From the NCBI GenBank assembly GCA_934317215.1, contig CAKREH010000009.1:1-64000 (forward strand): a stretch of DNA of 64,000 nucleotides. Direction: 5' to 3'. This DNA is from an uncultured Roseburia sp. (GTDB lineage: Bacteria > Bacillota > Clostridia > Lachnospirales > Lachnospiraceae). The notes below the pieces were generated by a model. The model made no database searches. It had not been told where the DNA came from and worked only from the letters and a program-made list of their open reading frames with translations. The position numbers and the translations under genes were made by a program. Shown piece by piece: positions 51,659 through 61,272 of the stretch (within the stretch, counting starts at the first letter, position 1; every line of letters begins with the position of its first letter).

Positions 51659-52654
51659 ATGATGAGTACAGATATTGGTATCGATCTCGGTACTGCCAGC
51701 ATATTAGTTTATATCAAAGGAAAAGGTGTCGTATTAAAGGAGCCGTCAGTTGTGGCTTTTGACCGTGATACAAATAAAATCAAAGCAATCGGAGAAGAAG
51801 CAAGGCTGATGCTTGGAAGAACACCGGGAAATATCGTGGCAGTCAGACCACTTCGTCAGGGTGTTATTTCTGATTATCAGGTTACAGAGAAAATGATCAA
51901 GTACTTTATCCAGAAAGCACTTGGCAAGAAAACATTCCGCAAGCCGCGCATCAGTGTATGTGTGCCAAGCGGTGTTACAGAGGTTGAGAAAAAGGCTGTT
52001 GAGGATGCAACTTATCAGGCAGGAGCAAGAGAAGTTGCAATCATCGAGGAACCGATCGCTGCTGCGATTGGAGCAGGTATCGACATTTCAAGACCGTGTG
52101 GAAATATGATCGTGGATATCGGAGGCGGAACAGCAGATATTGCAGTGATTTCACTGGGAGGATCAGTTGTCAGTACTTCGATCAAGATCGCCGGAGATGA
52201 TTTTGATGAGGCACTCGTTCGTTATATGCGGAAAAAACATAATCTTTTGATTGGCGAGCGTACTGCTGAGGATATCAAGATCCGCATTGGAAGCTGTTTC
52301 CCACAGGCAGAGGCGGAGACAATGGATGTACGTGGACGTAATCTTGTGACAGGACTTCCGAAAACGGTAACAGTTTCCTCCGAGGAGACAGAAGAAGCGT
52401 TAAGAGAGCCGACACTTCAGATCGTGGAAGCAGTACATTCTGTACTGGAGAAAACGCCGCCGGAACTTGCAGCTGATGTTGCAGACAGGGGAATTGTCCT
52501 GACAGGTGGCGGATCGCTGCTCAGAGGTTTGGAGGCACTGATTGAGGACCGTACAGGAATTAATACAATGACAGCGGACGATCCGATGACGTGCGTTGCT
52601 GTTGGTACTGGAAAATTCGTAGAATTTTTAGCCGGAAAACGTGATGATGATTAA
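51659..52654 (+). CDS. mbl: MreB/Mbl rod-shape actin homologue
   Basis: A 331-residue bacterial actin that guides elongation of the side wall. The phosphate-1 motif IGIDLGTAS lies near residues 6-14, the phosphate-2 motif DIGGGTADIAVI near 157-168, and the adenosine motif LTGGGSLLRGLE near 281-292. Position next to two flagellar rod genes matches Bacillus mbl-flhO-flhP, favouring Mbl over MreB. The start is ATG 51659 or 51662; the AAAGGGG site is rather far (about 12 bases). Confidence 0.92.
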   Translation: MMSTDIGIDLGTASILVYIKGKGVVLKEPSVVAFDRDTNKIKAIGEEARLMLGRTPGNIVAVRPLRQGVISDYQVTEKMIKYFIQKALGKKTFRKPRISVCVPSGVTEVEKKAVEDATYQAGAREVAIIEEPIAAAIGAGIDISRPCGNMIVDIGGGTADIAVISLGGSVVSTSIKIAGDDFDEALVRYMRKKHNLLIGERTAEDIKIRIGSCFPQAEAETMDVRGRNLVTGLPKTVTVSSEETEEALREPTLQIVEAVHSVLEKTPPELAADVADRGIVLTGGGSLLRGLEALIEDRTGINTMTADDPMTCVAVGTGKFVEFLAGKRDDD

Positions 52655-52793
52655 TTTTTCCTGGGATTTGCCGATACAATAAACAGGGATATGCTTTGTG
52701 CACAGATATGGCAGCTGTGTGAAAAATAAGTTTTATACATGCTGGAATAAATATTAAAATACATCAGAGGCTGTGCAGAAATGGAGAGTTTAC

Positions 52794-53588
52794 ATGGTAA
52801 AGGGATTGTATACAGCGTATACAGGAATGATCAATGAGCAGAATCGTCTGGACATTCTTTCAAATAACCTTGCGAATGCAGACACCAATGGTTATAAGAA
52901 AGAGGGAGCAACAAACCAGACGTTTGCAGATGAGCTTGCAATTAAGATCAAGGATACATCCAGCTATGGCATGCCGCAGAAGCTTGGAACAATGAGTATG
53001 GGTGTACACATCGGAGAGACTTACACAGATTACAGTCAGGGAAGTTTCAAGGTGACGGATAATGCAACAGATTTTGCCCTGGATGGAGATGGTTTTTTTG
53101 CAATTGCATATACGGATAAAGCTGGAAACACATCTGTGAAGTACAGCAGAGACGGTGCTTTTGTTGTAAATACAGCAGGTTACCTTGTCACAAAAGATGG
53201 TGACTATGTATTAAATCAGAACGGAGCCATGAATGCGGATGCCGGAGCACGCATTCAGGTGGATCCGAATGTGCCGATCACAGTGGATGAAAAAGGAAAT
53301 ATTTACCAGAATGACCAGCAGGTTGGTACGATCGGCGTTGTAGATATAGCAGATTATAATTATCTGGCAAAATACGGCGAGAATATGTATGATCTGGTAA
53401 ATGGCGGGGTTCGTCAGGCATCTGCCGCAAAAGTAACGCAGGGATGTATCGAATCATCCAATATCAATGTTGTTTCGGAGATGGTTAATATGATCACGAT
53501 ATCAAGAGCATTTCAGGCCGGACAGAAGGTGATCAATGCGGTGGACGAAACATTAGATAAAGCGGTAAATCAGGTGGGAAAGGTATAA
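52794..53588 (+). CDS. flgF: Flagellar basal-body rod protein FlgF/FlhO-type
   Basis: A 264-residue rod/hook family protein. The N-terminal flagellar rod motif LSNNLANADTNGYKKEGA lies near residues 25-42, and the C-terminal domain ends in VSEMVNMITISRAFQAGQKVINAVDE. Such proteins are exported by the flagellar type III apparatus and build the rod. ATG 52794 is used because ATGGAGAG lies just upstream; an earlier ATG at 52773 is less likely. It sits between mbl and the second rod gene. Confidence 0.9.
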   Translation: MVKGLYTAYTGMINEQNRLDILSNNLANADTNGYKKEGATNQTFADELAIKIKDTSSYGMPQKLGTMSMGVHIGETYTDYSQGSFKVTDNATDFALDGDGFFAIAYTDKAGNTSVKYSRDGAFVVNTAGYLVTKDGDYVLNQNGAMNADAGARIQVDPNVPITVDEKGNIYQNDQQVGTIGVVDIADYNYLAKYGENMYDLVNGGVRQASAAKVTQGCIESSNINVVSEMVNMITISRAFQAGQKVINAVDETLDKAVNQVGKV

Positions 53589-53607
53589 GCAGGAGGTAAA
53601 TAGAATT

Positions 53608-54426
53608 ATGATGAAAGCTCTTTATACTGCAGCAACCGGTATGATTGCACAGCAGTCGAATGTAGACAGTATTTCAAATAATCTTTCAAATGTCAATACA
53701 GTGGGATATAAACAGGAAAGGATGGAGTTTAAATCTTTACTTTATCAGACCATTCAGACAAAAACCACCAGTGCAAACGGGGCGCAGAAACCGATTTCAG
53801 CACAAGTAGGACTCGGTACGAGGGTGGCATCTAATACATCTGTTTATACACAGGGTTCACTGATGACGAGTGAGAGTGCAACGGATTTTGCGATCAATGG
53901 TAATGGATTTTTTGCAGTCAATGGTGCTGATGGAGAAACCTATTATACAAGGGCTGGTAATTTTGTATGGTCTGTAAATGCTGAAAATACGTTAACACTT
54001 TGTACCAATGAAGGTTATCCGGTTTTAGATTCTAATAATCAGCCGATCAAGCTTCCGGCAGGAATTAATGCAGAGGACGTTATTGTGGATGAAAGTGGAA
54101 AACTTGGATATACCAATGCCACAGGTGCATATGTGGATATGAATCAGACGATTGGATTATTCCAGTTTAACAACCCGAGTGGACTTGAAAAGAAAGGAAT
54201 GAATCTTCTTGCTGTCACGCCGGCATCTGGAAATGCCATGAATGAAACAACAACGGCAAATCTGACCAGAAGTAAAATTTTACAGAAATATCTGGAAGGC
54301 TCTAATGTTCAGGTTGCAGACGAGATGGTAAATCTGATTGTCGCACAGCGTGCATATCAGCTCAACTCCAAGGCGATCACAACATCGGATGAGATGCTTG
54401 AGCAGGCAAATAATCTGAAACGATAA
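53608..54426 (+). CDS. flgG: Flagellar basal-body distal rod protein FlgG/FlhP-type
   Basis: A 272-residue paralogue of the preceding protein with ISNNLSNVNTVGYKQERMEF near residues 28-47 and the C-terminal VADEMVNLIVAQRAYQLNSKAI motif typical of FlgG. AGGAGG lies 11 bases before ATG 53608 (or 14 before 53611). The two paralogues probably form the distal rod together. Confidence 0.92.
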   Translation: MMKALYTAATGMIAQQSNVDSISNNLSNVNTVGYKQERMEFKSLLYQTIQTKTTSANGAQKPISAQVGLGTRVASNTSVYTQGSLMTSESATDFAINGNGFFAVNGADGETYYTRAGNFVWSVNAENTLTLCTNEGYPVLDSNNQPIKLPAGINAEDVIVDESGKLGYTNATGAYVDMNQTIGLFQFNNPSGLEKKGMNLLAVTPASGNAMNETTTANLTRSKILQKYLEGSNVQVADEMVNLIVAQRAYQLNSKAITTSDEMLEQANNLKR

Positions 54427-54459
54427 GATTAGACAACGGATTTAGGAAAGGAAAAAGAT

Positions 54460-54816
54460 ATGATTTCCATGGACAGCATTTCATCATTGATCGATACAAG
54501 TAAGAATACTGCGGCTGCAAATCAGGCAAGTTCCCTGCAGAGTTCCTTAAACAGTATTTCTTCGGATACCTCCGAGGATGAGCTGATGCAGGTATGTAAA
54601 GATTTCGAGTCATATTTCGTAGAGGAAGTATTAAAAGAAATCAAAGAGAGCCTGACGGATGAGGATGAAGAGGAAGATTCTTCAAACTCTACACTAAAAG
54701 ATTATTATATGGACAATGTTATCGAACTGGTTGCAGACCAGGTTGTAGATGAGGTTGGAACCAATTATACGCAGCAGCTCTATGAGCAGATGAAACGTAA
54801 TTATAATATAGAATAG
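54460..54816 (+). CDS. flgJ: FlgJ-type rod-binding protein
   Basis: A 118-residue protein matching the N-terminal rod-binding domain of FlgJ: ELMQVCKDFESYFVEEVLKEI near residues 40-60, then YYMDNVIELVADQVV. The C-terminal muramidase domain of proteobacterial FlgJ is absent, as usual in Firmicutes. It probably acts as the rod-cap scaffold. It follows flgG by 33 bp and ends the cluster. Confidence 0.88.
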   Translation: MISMDSISSLIDTSKNTAAANQASSLQSSLNSISSDTSEDELMQVCKDFESYFVEEVLKEIKESLTDEDEEEDSSNSTLKDYYMDNVIELVADQVVDEVGTNYTQQLYEQMKRNYNIE

Positions 54817-54910
54817 GTTTGCGCGGATAGAATAAAAATGTTGCAAAATCAGCGCAGCAGAAATAAAATGTGCAGATAAAGTACATAGTGAAACAGTATG
54901 CAAAAATCGG

Positions 54911-54970
54911 TGCAGTTTTAACGGGAAAATGGACTATGGGTTCAAAAATCCCGTTAGACTGCATTTTTTA
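54911..54970 (+). terminator. Terminator after the flagellar rod cluster
   Basis: TGCAGTTTTAACGGGA (from 54911) pairs with TCCCGTTAGACTGCA (to 54963) with a mismatch, followed by TTTTTT. Confidence 0.8.
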
Positions 54971-55038
54971 TTCATGGCAATAGTTTAATCATAAAGCGTG
55001 AATTTTATTGCTTTAGCAGCAGAAAACAAAATTCTGGA

Positions 55039-57252
55039 ATGGAGAAAAAAGTGGAAAGTCTTGCAGGATATGTGGAGCACATTATATATCGAAATGCAGA
55101 TAATGGTTATACGGTCTTAAATCTGGTAAGCGGTGAGGATGAAATCACCTGTGTAGGGATATTTTCAGCAATTGCGGAGGGTGAGAATATCGAGGCGCAG
55201 GGGGAGTACACGGAACATCCGACCTATGGACAGCAGTTTAAAGTGGCAGGTTTTGAGGAAAAAGCACCGGAGGATGAAGAAGCAATAGAGAGGTATCTTG
55301 GTTCCGGTGCCATCAAAGGAATAGGGCTTGCCATGGCTGCAAGGATCGTCAGACGTTTTAAGGAGGATACATTCCGGATCATAGAGGAAGAACCGGAGCG
55401 TCTTGCGGAGATCAAGGGGATCAGTAACCGGAAAGCAATGGAGATTGCCAGCCAGGTCAATGAAAAAAGAGATCTGCGGCAGGCAATGATCTTTTTACAA
55501 CAGTATGGGATTACAATGAATTTGGCAGTCAAGGTATATCAGGCGTATGGGCAGGATGTTTACAGCATCATCCGGGAAAATCCATACCGGCTGGCGGATG
55601 ATATTGACGGAGTTGGATTTCGGACGGCAGATGAAATTGCAGCGAGAGTTGGTATCCGGATGGATTCAGATTTTCGGGTACGCAGCGGAATCTTGTATAC
55701 ACTGCTTCAGGCAAGTGGGGAGGGACATACCTATCTTCCTGAAACAGAGCTGACACCGCGTGCATCAAAATTATTGAATGTTACGGCAGAACAGGTGGAA
55801 AAGCAGTACATGGATCTTGCGATTGAAAGAAAGATCATCTTAAAACAGATGGAAGACCAGACACAGATCTATGCAGCGTCATTTTATTATATGGAAGCAA
55901 ACACGGCGACGATGCTAAAACGGCTCAATGTAAGTTATGATGTGTCAGATGCGGAGATCGAACAGCGGATCCGGGGAATCGAAAAGAAAAGCGGAATGAC
56001 GTTGGATGAACATCAGGTAACGGCGGTCAAAGAGGCAGTACGGAATGGTCTGCTTGTGATCACGGGAGGGCCTGGAACCGGAAAGACGACCACGATCAAT
56101 ACAATCATCCGCTATTTTGAACTGGAAGGCCTGGAAATTTTTTTAGCAGCTCCGACCGGGCGTGCAGCAAAGCGCATGAGTGAGACGACAGGATTTGAGG
56201 CGCGGACAGTTCACCGTATGTTAGAGCTGAATGGGGGAGCCGAGGGAAGCGGTGGATTTGAAAGGGATGAAAGTAATCCACTCGAAGCGGATGTGATCAT
56301 TGTAGATGAAATGTCGATGGTGGATATCTCACTGATGTGTTCTCTGCTCAAAGCAATCTCTGTGGGAACGAGGCTGATTCTTGTCGGGGATGTCAATCAG
56401 CTTCCGAGCGTCGGACCGGGAAGTGTACTCCGTGATATTATCCAATCACATGCCTGCAATGTAGTTATGCTGACCAAAATCTTCCGTCAGGCATCCACCA
56501 GTGATATTATCGTCAATGCGCATAAGATCAATCATGGAGAAGAAGTGATATTAGATAATAAGAGCATGGATTTCTTTTTCCTGAAACGGTATGACGCAGA
56601 TGTGATCATTAATGTGGTACTGCAGCTGATCAAGCAGAAACTGCCGAAGTTTGTGGATGCGACGCCTTATGATATCCAGGTACTGACACCGATGCGCAAG
56701 GGACTGCTTGGTGTAGAGCGCCTGAATGGGATTTTGCAGCGATATATGAATCCGCCTGCCGATGATAAAGTGGAGAAAGAATATGGCAGCACGGTGTTCC
56801 GTGAGGGGGATAAAGTGATGCAGACAAAGAATAACTACCAGCTCGCGTGGGAAATCCGTACAAAATTTGGACTCACTGTGGATAAAGGTCTTGGAATTTT
56901 CAATGGAGATATGGGAATCATAAGACAGATCAATGATTTCGCAGAGCAGATGATCATAGAGTTTGATGAAGGGAGAATGGTAGAGTACCCCTATAAACTT
57001 CTGGATGAACTTGAGCTTGCCTATGCGATCACGATCCATAAATCACAGGGAAGCGAGTATCCGGCGGTCGTCATTCCGCTGCTTGGCGGTCCGATGATGT
57101 TAATGAACCGGAATCTATTGTATACTGCCGTCACGCGTGCAAGAAAATGTGTGACGTTAGTCGGCAATGAAGTGACCTTCCAGCAGATGATCCAGAATAC
57201 CTCACAGCAGAAAAGGTACAGCGGACTCTGCGACCGTTTAAAAGAAAATTAA
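55039..57252 (+). CDS. recD2: ATP-dependent RecD2-like DNA helicase
   Basis: A 737-residue superfamily 1B 5'-3' helicase. An N-terminal OB-like domain and helix-hairpin-helix repeats (residues ~90-220) are followed by the Walker A GGPGTGKTTT near 343 and the Walker B DEMSMVD near 420. Motif VI near 690 includes AITIHKSQGSEYPAVV and LLYTAVTRARK. Such proteins act in replication-fork repair. The start is uncertain: ATG 55039 or GTG 55051, the latter preceded by GGAG at better spacing. It is monocistronic and convergent with the ABC operon. Confidence 0.95.
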   Translation: MEKKVESLAGYVEHIIYRNADNGYTVLNLVSGEDEITCVGIFSAIAEGENIEAQGEYTEHPTYGQQFKVAGFEEKAPEDEEAIERYLGSGAIKGIGLAMAARIVRRFKEDTFRIIEEEPERLAEIKGISNRKAMEIASQVNEKRDLRQAMIFLQQYGITMNLAVKVYQAYGQDVYSIIRENPYRLADDIDGVGFRTADEIAARVGIRMDSDFRVRSGILYTLLQASGEGHTYLPETELTPRASKLLNVTAEQVEKQYMDLAIERKIILKQMEDQTQIYAASFYYMEANTATMLKRLNVSYDVSDAEIEQRIRGIEKKSGMTLDEHQVTAVKEAVRNGLLVITGGPGTGKTTTINTIIRYFELEGLEIFLAAPTGRAAKRMSETTGFEARTVHRMLELNGGAEGSGGFERDESNPLEADVIIVDEMSMVDISLMCSLLKAISVGTRLILVGDVNQLPSVGPGSVLRDIIQSHACNVVMLTKIFRQASTSDIIVNAHKINHGEEVILDNKSMDFFFLKRYDADVIINVVLQLIKQKLPKFVDATPYDIQVLTPMRKGLLGVERLNGILQRYMNPPADDKVEKEYGSTVFREGDKVMQTKNNYQLAWEIRTKFGLTVDKGLGIFNGDMGIIRQINDFAEQMIIEFDEGRMVEYPYKLLDELELAYAITIHKSQGSEYPAVVIPLLGGPMMLMNRNLLYTAVTRARKCVTLVGNEVTFQQMIQNTSQQKRYSGLCDRLKEN

Positions 57253-57254
57253 TA

Positions 57255-57325
57255 AAAAAGCTGCCATGCAGAGCAGCCGGTAATGAGAAATCATTCACAC
57301 CGGCTCCCTTGTACGGCAGCTTTTT
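57255..57325. terminator. Bidirectional terminator between recD2 and the ABC operon
   Basis: AAAAAGCTGCC (57255-57265) pairs with GGCAGCTTTTT (57315-57325), and inner AGCCGG with CCGGCT. It works in both directions between convergent genes. Confidence 0.88.
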
Positions 57326-57411
57326 ATTATTTGTGATTCATGACAATAGAATGTTCGCGGAGCGCGTATTCTGTTGTTTAAAGTCCTGTTGTATTTTAGC
57401 AAATCTTCATA

Positions 57412-58215
57412 TTAAGATAACAGTGCTTTATCGTTGGCGAATTCTTCGCCGCTGACCTTTTCAAACTGATGAAGAAGATCTTCAACGGTCAGTTTCTTTT
57501 TCTCTTCTCCGGAGATATTTAAGATCACTTTTCCTTCGTGCATCATGACCAGGCGGTTACCGTGCACGATGGCATCCTTCATATTGTGTGTGACCATCAT
57601 GGCGGTCAGATGATTTTCTGCGATGATCTTATCAGAAATCTCAAGCACTTTTGCGGCAGTTTTCGGATCAAGTGCTGCAGTGTGTTCGTCTAACAGCAAA
57701 AGTTTTGGTTTTTTGATCGACGCCATTAAAAGTGTGATCGCCTGCCGCTGTCCGCCGGAGAGCAGACCAACTTTACTGGTGAGACGGTCTTCCAGTCCAA
57801 GATCTAAGGTTTTTAACATTTCGCGGTAGGTATCGCGTTCCTGGTGTGTAATTCCCCAGGAAAGTCCTCGTTTTTCCCCACGTCTTGCCGCAATCGCCAT
57901 GTTTTCTTCGATCGACATGGTGGTTGCGGTTCCGGTCATCGGATCCTGAAATACACGTCCGAGGTATTTGGCGCGTTTGTGCTCGGATAATTTTGTGACA
58001 TCGTCTCCGCCGATATAAATTTTTCCGGAATCAATTGGCCAGACACCTGCGATGGCATTTAAGGTGGTTGATTTGCCGGCACCGTTTCCACCGATCACAG
58101 TGACGAAATCGCCCTCGTTCAAAGTCAGATTGACACCATTTAAAGCAATTTTTTCGTTGATGGTTCCGGGATTAAAAGTTTTGTGGATATTGTCGAGTTT
58201 TAACATTTCAGCCAT
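57412..58215 (-). CDS. TrpXYZ-type ABC transporter ATP-binding protein
   Basis: A 267-residue ABC ATPase: Walker A GGNGAGKST near residue 40, signature LLSGGQRQA near 148, Walker B LLLLDEHTAALDP near 168. It is the last gene of a three-gene minus-strand operon with a permease (8-bp overlap) and a lipoprotein. The module matches Firmicutes TrpXYZ-type systems thought to take up tryptophan or related aromatic compounds. ATG 58215 is chosen, preceded by AAAGGGG; upstream in-frame codons are inside the permease gene. Confidence 0.88.
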   Translation of the reverse strand: MAEMLKLDNIHKTFNPGTINEKIALNGVNLTLNEGDFVTVIGGNGAGKSTTLNAIAGVWPIDSGKIYIGGDDVTKLSEHKRAKYLGRVFQDPMTGTATTMSIEENMAIAARRGEKRGLSWGITHQERDTYREMLKTLDLGLEDRLTSKVGLLSGGQRQAITLLMASIKKPKLLLLDEHTAALDPKTAAKVLEISDKIIAENHLTAMMVTHNMKDAIVHGNRLVMMHEGKVILNISGEEKKKLTVEDLLHQFEKVSGEEFANDKALLS

Positions 58216-59155
58216 TGACAGACACCCCTTTCCTGCCGTATTTGGATTTGAGATACGGGAATGCAAGGAAGATCGCAACGACGATGGCAGAAAAAAGTTT
58301 CAGGTCATCAGACGGCAGTTTCAGCCATAATACGATATTCATTACAATATAGTAGATGATCGCGCCGCCGATCACGGAAAACATGGTATATGCAAAAGCA
58401 AAATGTTTTCCGGCACATAATTTCCCGAAAAGTACCTCGCCGATGATGACAGCGGCAAGACCGATGACGATGGCACCACGTCCCATGTTGACATCTGCGG
58501 CACCCTGATACTGTGCGTAGAGTCCACCGGAAAGACCGACAAGGCCGTTTGAGATCATCAGTGCAACAACGGTGTGAAAATCAGTGTTGATACCCTGTGC
58601 GCGGGCCATCTGCCGGTTACATCCGGTTGCACGGATGGCATGTCCCTGCTCGGTTCCGAAATACCAGTATAAAAGGGCAACGACCGCCACGCAGAAAAGA
58701 ACACATGTCACAAACAGCCGGACTTTGGCAGCGGAAGAATCCGAGATGTAACGCAGGGAAACAACTAACGGATACTTGTCAACACTGACAGCCTGATTCG
58801 AACTTCCCATAATATTTAAGTTGATGGAATAGAGTGAAATCTGTGTCAGGATACTTGCAAGGATTCCGGGAATCCCAAGCGCAGTATGCAGAATTCCGGT
58901 GATAAAACCGGCTGCCATACCTGCTAAAAATGCAAAAATAAGTGCAGCCCATGGATGCATGCCGGAACGGATCAGTATAACGGCAACTGCACCGCCGGTT
59001 GCAAGAGAACCGTCAACGGTAAGATCAGCAAAATCTAAAAGTCTGTATGTAATATATACACCCAGTGCCATCAGCCCCCAGACCAGCCCCTGCGCAAAGG
59101 CGCCGGGCATGGAGCGGAAGAGAGCCATCGGGTCTAAGGTCATAAGTATTGTCAT
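58208..59155 (-). CDS. TrpXYZ-type ABC transporter permease
   Basis: A 315-residue permease with 8-10 membrane helices and the branched-chain/sugar-type permease pattern (FAQGLVWGLMALGVYITYRLLDFADLTVDGS near the N-terminus, split as 20 or fewer by domain). A cytoplasmic EAA-like loop follows QGHAIRATGCN near 190. ATG 59155 is chosen because AAGGGG lies seven bases upstream; a TTG at 59173 is possible. It follows the binding protein gene by 27 bp. Confidence 0.88.
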   Translation of the reverse strand: MTILMTLDPMALFRSMPGAFAQGLVWGLMALGVYITYRLLDFADLTVDGSLATGGAVAVILIRSGMHPWAALIFAFLAGMAAGFITGILHTALGIPGILASILTQISLYSINLNIMGSSNQAVSVDKYPLVVSLRYISDSSAAKVRLFVTCVLFCVAVVALLYWYFGTEQGHAIRATGCNRQMARAQGINTDFHTVVALMISNGLVGLSGGLYAQYQGAADVNMGRGAIVIGLAAVIIGEVLFGKLCAGKHFAFAYTMFSVIGGAIIYYIVMNIVLWLKLPSDDLKLFSAIVVAIFLAFPYLKSKYGRKGVSVNG

Positions 59156-59182
59156 AGAAAAACCCCTTATCAAAAATATTTT

Positions 59183-60247
59183 TTATTCGGAAGCGATGGC
59201 AGTATAGTCATCAGGAACTGTGATGCCAAGCTGTGAACAGATATCAGCATTGTATTCTTTGGTAACATTCTCTGCATACTGTACATCCATGGTCGAGATG
59301 TCAGCACCGTTTACTAAAACGTCGTATGCCATTTTGCCTGCTGTATAACCGATATCATAGTAGCTGATGGAAAGTGTGGCCACACCACAGCCGGAACAGA
59401 TACCTTCCTCACCGGCGATGATCGGAATACCTGCCGGAAGAGCAATATTATTGATGGATTCGGTATTGCCTGCCATGGTATTGTCGGTCGGAATATAGAG
59501 GACATCACATTCACTGACGGCACTCTGTACAACAGAAGCGATGTCGTTAGAATCTGATACGGTATATTCTTTATAGGAAATACTGTCTTCATCGAGAGCT
59601 TTTTCAAATTCGGTTGCCTGGTATGCAGAGTTCGGTTCTGCGGAGCAGTAGAGAATGCCAACATTTTTTGCATCCGGGAACAATTCAACAAGCATGTCTT
59701 CCTGCTGGTCGATCGGAGCAAGGTCTGCAGTTCCGGATACGTTTGTACCGGTAGAGCCGGTCCAGTTGTCAATGTCAAGTGCTGTTGCATAGTCGGTAAC
59801 GGAAGTACCGATCACCGGGATCGTGCTGGTTGCTGCAGCTGCACACTGCAGAGCAGTCGTTGCATTTGCTAAGATCAGGTCATAATTGTTAGCGACGAAA
59901 CCGTTGCTGATGGTTGCGCAGTTTGCCTGCTCGCCCTGTGCATTCTGAAGATCAAAGGTAACATTGTCAGAACCAAGCAATTCAGTCAGTGCATCTTCAA
60001 ATCCCTGGGTTGCCTGATCAAGAGCAGGATGCTCTAACTGCTGGCAGATACCGATCGTATATTTTTTACCATCGGAAGAGGTGTCTGTACCACTTTCAGT
60101 GGCCGCTGCATCCGAAGTCTGTGCTGCATCGGAAGCTGCTGCATCCGTGGTACTGCTGGTGTTTGCTGTACTGTTTCCACATGCTGCAAGTGATGCAGCC
60201 ATGGCTGCTGTCATTACGACAGATAAGATTTTTTTGTAGTTTTTCAT
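59183..60247 (-). CDS. TrpX-type ABC transporter substrate-binding lipoprotein
   Basis: A 354-residue lipoprotein of the ABC_sub_bind family (PF04392). The signal peptide ends in LAAC, followed by a Ser/Thr/Asp-rich linker and the binding domain from about residue 65 (YTIGICQQLEHPALDQA). Family members bind tryptophan, tyrosine or similar. ATG 60247 is chosen because GGAG lies 5-9 bases upstream; an earlier start at 60259 is unlikely. The operon promoter lies 130 bases upstream. No T-box leader is evident despite the family's usual T-box control. Confidence 0.9.
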   Translation of the reverse strand: MKNYKKILSVVMTAAMAASLAACGNSTANTSSTTDAAASDAAQTSDAAATESGTDTSSDGKKYTIGICQQLEHPALDQATQGFEDALTELLGSDNVTFDLQNAQGEQANCATISNGFVANNYDLILANATTALQCAAAATSTIPVIGTSVTDYATALDIDNWTGSTGTNVSGTADLAPIDQQEDMLVELFPDAKNVGILYCSAEPNSAYQATEFEKALDEDSISYKEYTVSDSNDIASVVQSAVSECDVLYIPTDNTMAGNTESINNIALPAGIPIIAGEEGICSGCGVATLSISYYDIGYTAGKMAYDVLVNGADISTMDVQYAENVTKEYNADICSQLGITVPDDYTAIASE

Positions 60248-60289
60248 AGAATTCTCCATTCCTGCCCGTTTTTCAGGGCATCATAAGTT

Positions 60290-60345
60290 TGTGCGGGGAC
60301 ACACATCTTGTGTGTGAAAAATCTTATTTTTCACACTGCTCCCCT
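60290..60345 (-). other. Hairpin-rich leader of the TrpXYZ-type operon
   Basis: On the minus strand GTGTGAAAAAT pairs with ATTTTTCACAC (loop AAG), then ACACAC with GTGTGT. No terminator T run or T-box sequence was seen. A regulatory leader is possible but not shown. Confidence 0.4.
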
Positions 60346-60381
60346 TTAGAACTTTAAAGTGCTATCGCTTTTAATAAACAA

Positions 60382-60410
60382 ATTATAAAGACCTGAATGG
60401 GTTTCGTCAA
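60382..60410 (-). promoter_or_regulatory. Promoter of the TrpXYZ-type operon (minus strand)
   Basis: On the minus strand TTGACG (60410-60405), a 17-bp spacer and TATAAT (60387-60382) give a ~128-nt leader. Confidence 0.7.
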
Positions 60411-60500
60411 CATTATAGTAAGAAAAAATTAAGAAAAACTTTATGGTATGTATTTGGCAAAAATGATATCCTTTGCATGGAGAGATCTGGAAAGGATCTT

Positions 60501-61247
60501 ATGAAAATCAGAAAAAATGGCATTTTCCTATATGGAAGAAAAATGTTATTTCAGATGCTTGAAATCCTTTATCCACGAAGATGTGCAGTCTGCGATGAAA
60601 TCGAAGTGACAGGAAAGGGTATTTGTCCGTTATGTAAAGACAAGGTGCATGTGGCAGGAGAACCGGCATGTAAAAAATGCGGGAAACCGCTTGTGGATGA
60701 GAGGAAGGAATTTTGCATCGACTGTGAAAAAAAACATCATGTATACACACAGGGAAAGGCAGTGTTTGTTTATGAGGGTGGTATAAGAAATTCGATGTAC
60801 CGCTTTAAATATGGAAATAAAAGAGAATATGCAGAGTTTTATGCGAATGCAGCAGTGGAAAAATATGGAGTGTGGCTGAACAAAATAAAAGCAGAAGTGC
60901 TGATCCCCATTCCAATGTATTCCCGGAAAAAGCGACTGCGCGGATACAATCAGGCCGAAGTATTTGCGCGGGCACTTGGAAGAAAAACAGGGATTTTAGT
61001 GGATGAGCACCTGGTCAGAAGAGTGAGAAACACAATTCCGCAAAAAGAGTTAAATGAGTCACAACGGCGAAGTAATTTAAAAAATGCTTTCCAATTGACA
61101 GCAGATATAGTAAAATATAAAAGAGTATTGCTTGTGGACGATATCTATACGACAGGCAGTACGATAGATGAAGTGTCAAAAGTCCTGAAGGAATCAGGTG
61201 TGAAAAACATATATTATATCTGTATCAGTATCGGAGAAGGATATTGA
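60501..61247 (+). CDS. comFC: ComFC-type phosphoribosyltransferase-fold protein
   Basis: A 248-residue ComF family protein. N-terminal zinc-finger cysteines (CAVC...CPLC...CKKCG...CIDC, residues ~27-75) precede a phosphoribosyltransferase fold with the PRPP motif VLLVDDIYTTGST near 215-227. In competent bacteria ComFC helps bring single-stranded DNA into the cell; in non-competent hosts the role is less clear. ATG 60501 follows GGAAAGGA; an upstream ATG at 60477 is less likely. It lies 25 bp before yvyF, probably in one operon. Confidence 0.9.
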   Translation: MKIRKNGIFLYGRKMLFQMLEILYPRRCAVCDEIEVTGKGICPLCKDKVHVAGEPACKKCGKPLVDERKEFCIDCEKKHHVYTQGKAVFVYEGGIRNSMYRFKYGNKREYAEFYANAAVEKYGVWLNKIKAEVLIPIPMYSRKKRLRGYNQAEVFARALGRKTGILVDEHLVRRVRNTIPQKELNESQRRSNLKNAFQLTADIVKYKRVLLVDDIYTTGSTIDEVSKVLKESGVKNIYYICISIGEGY

Positions 61248-61272
61248 CAGAATGACAGGAGGGCATGCCAAT

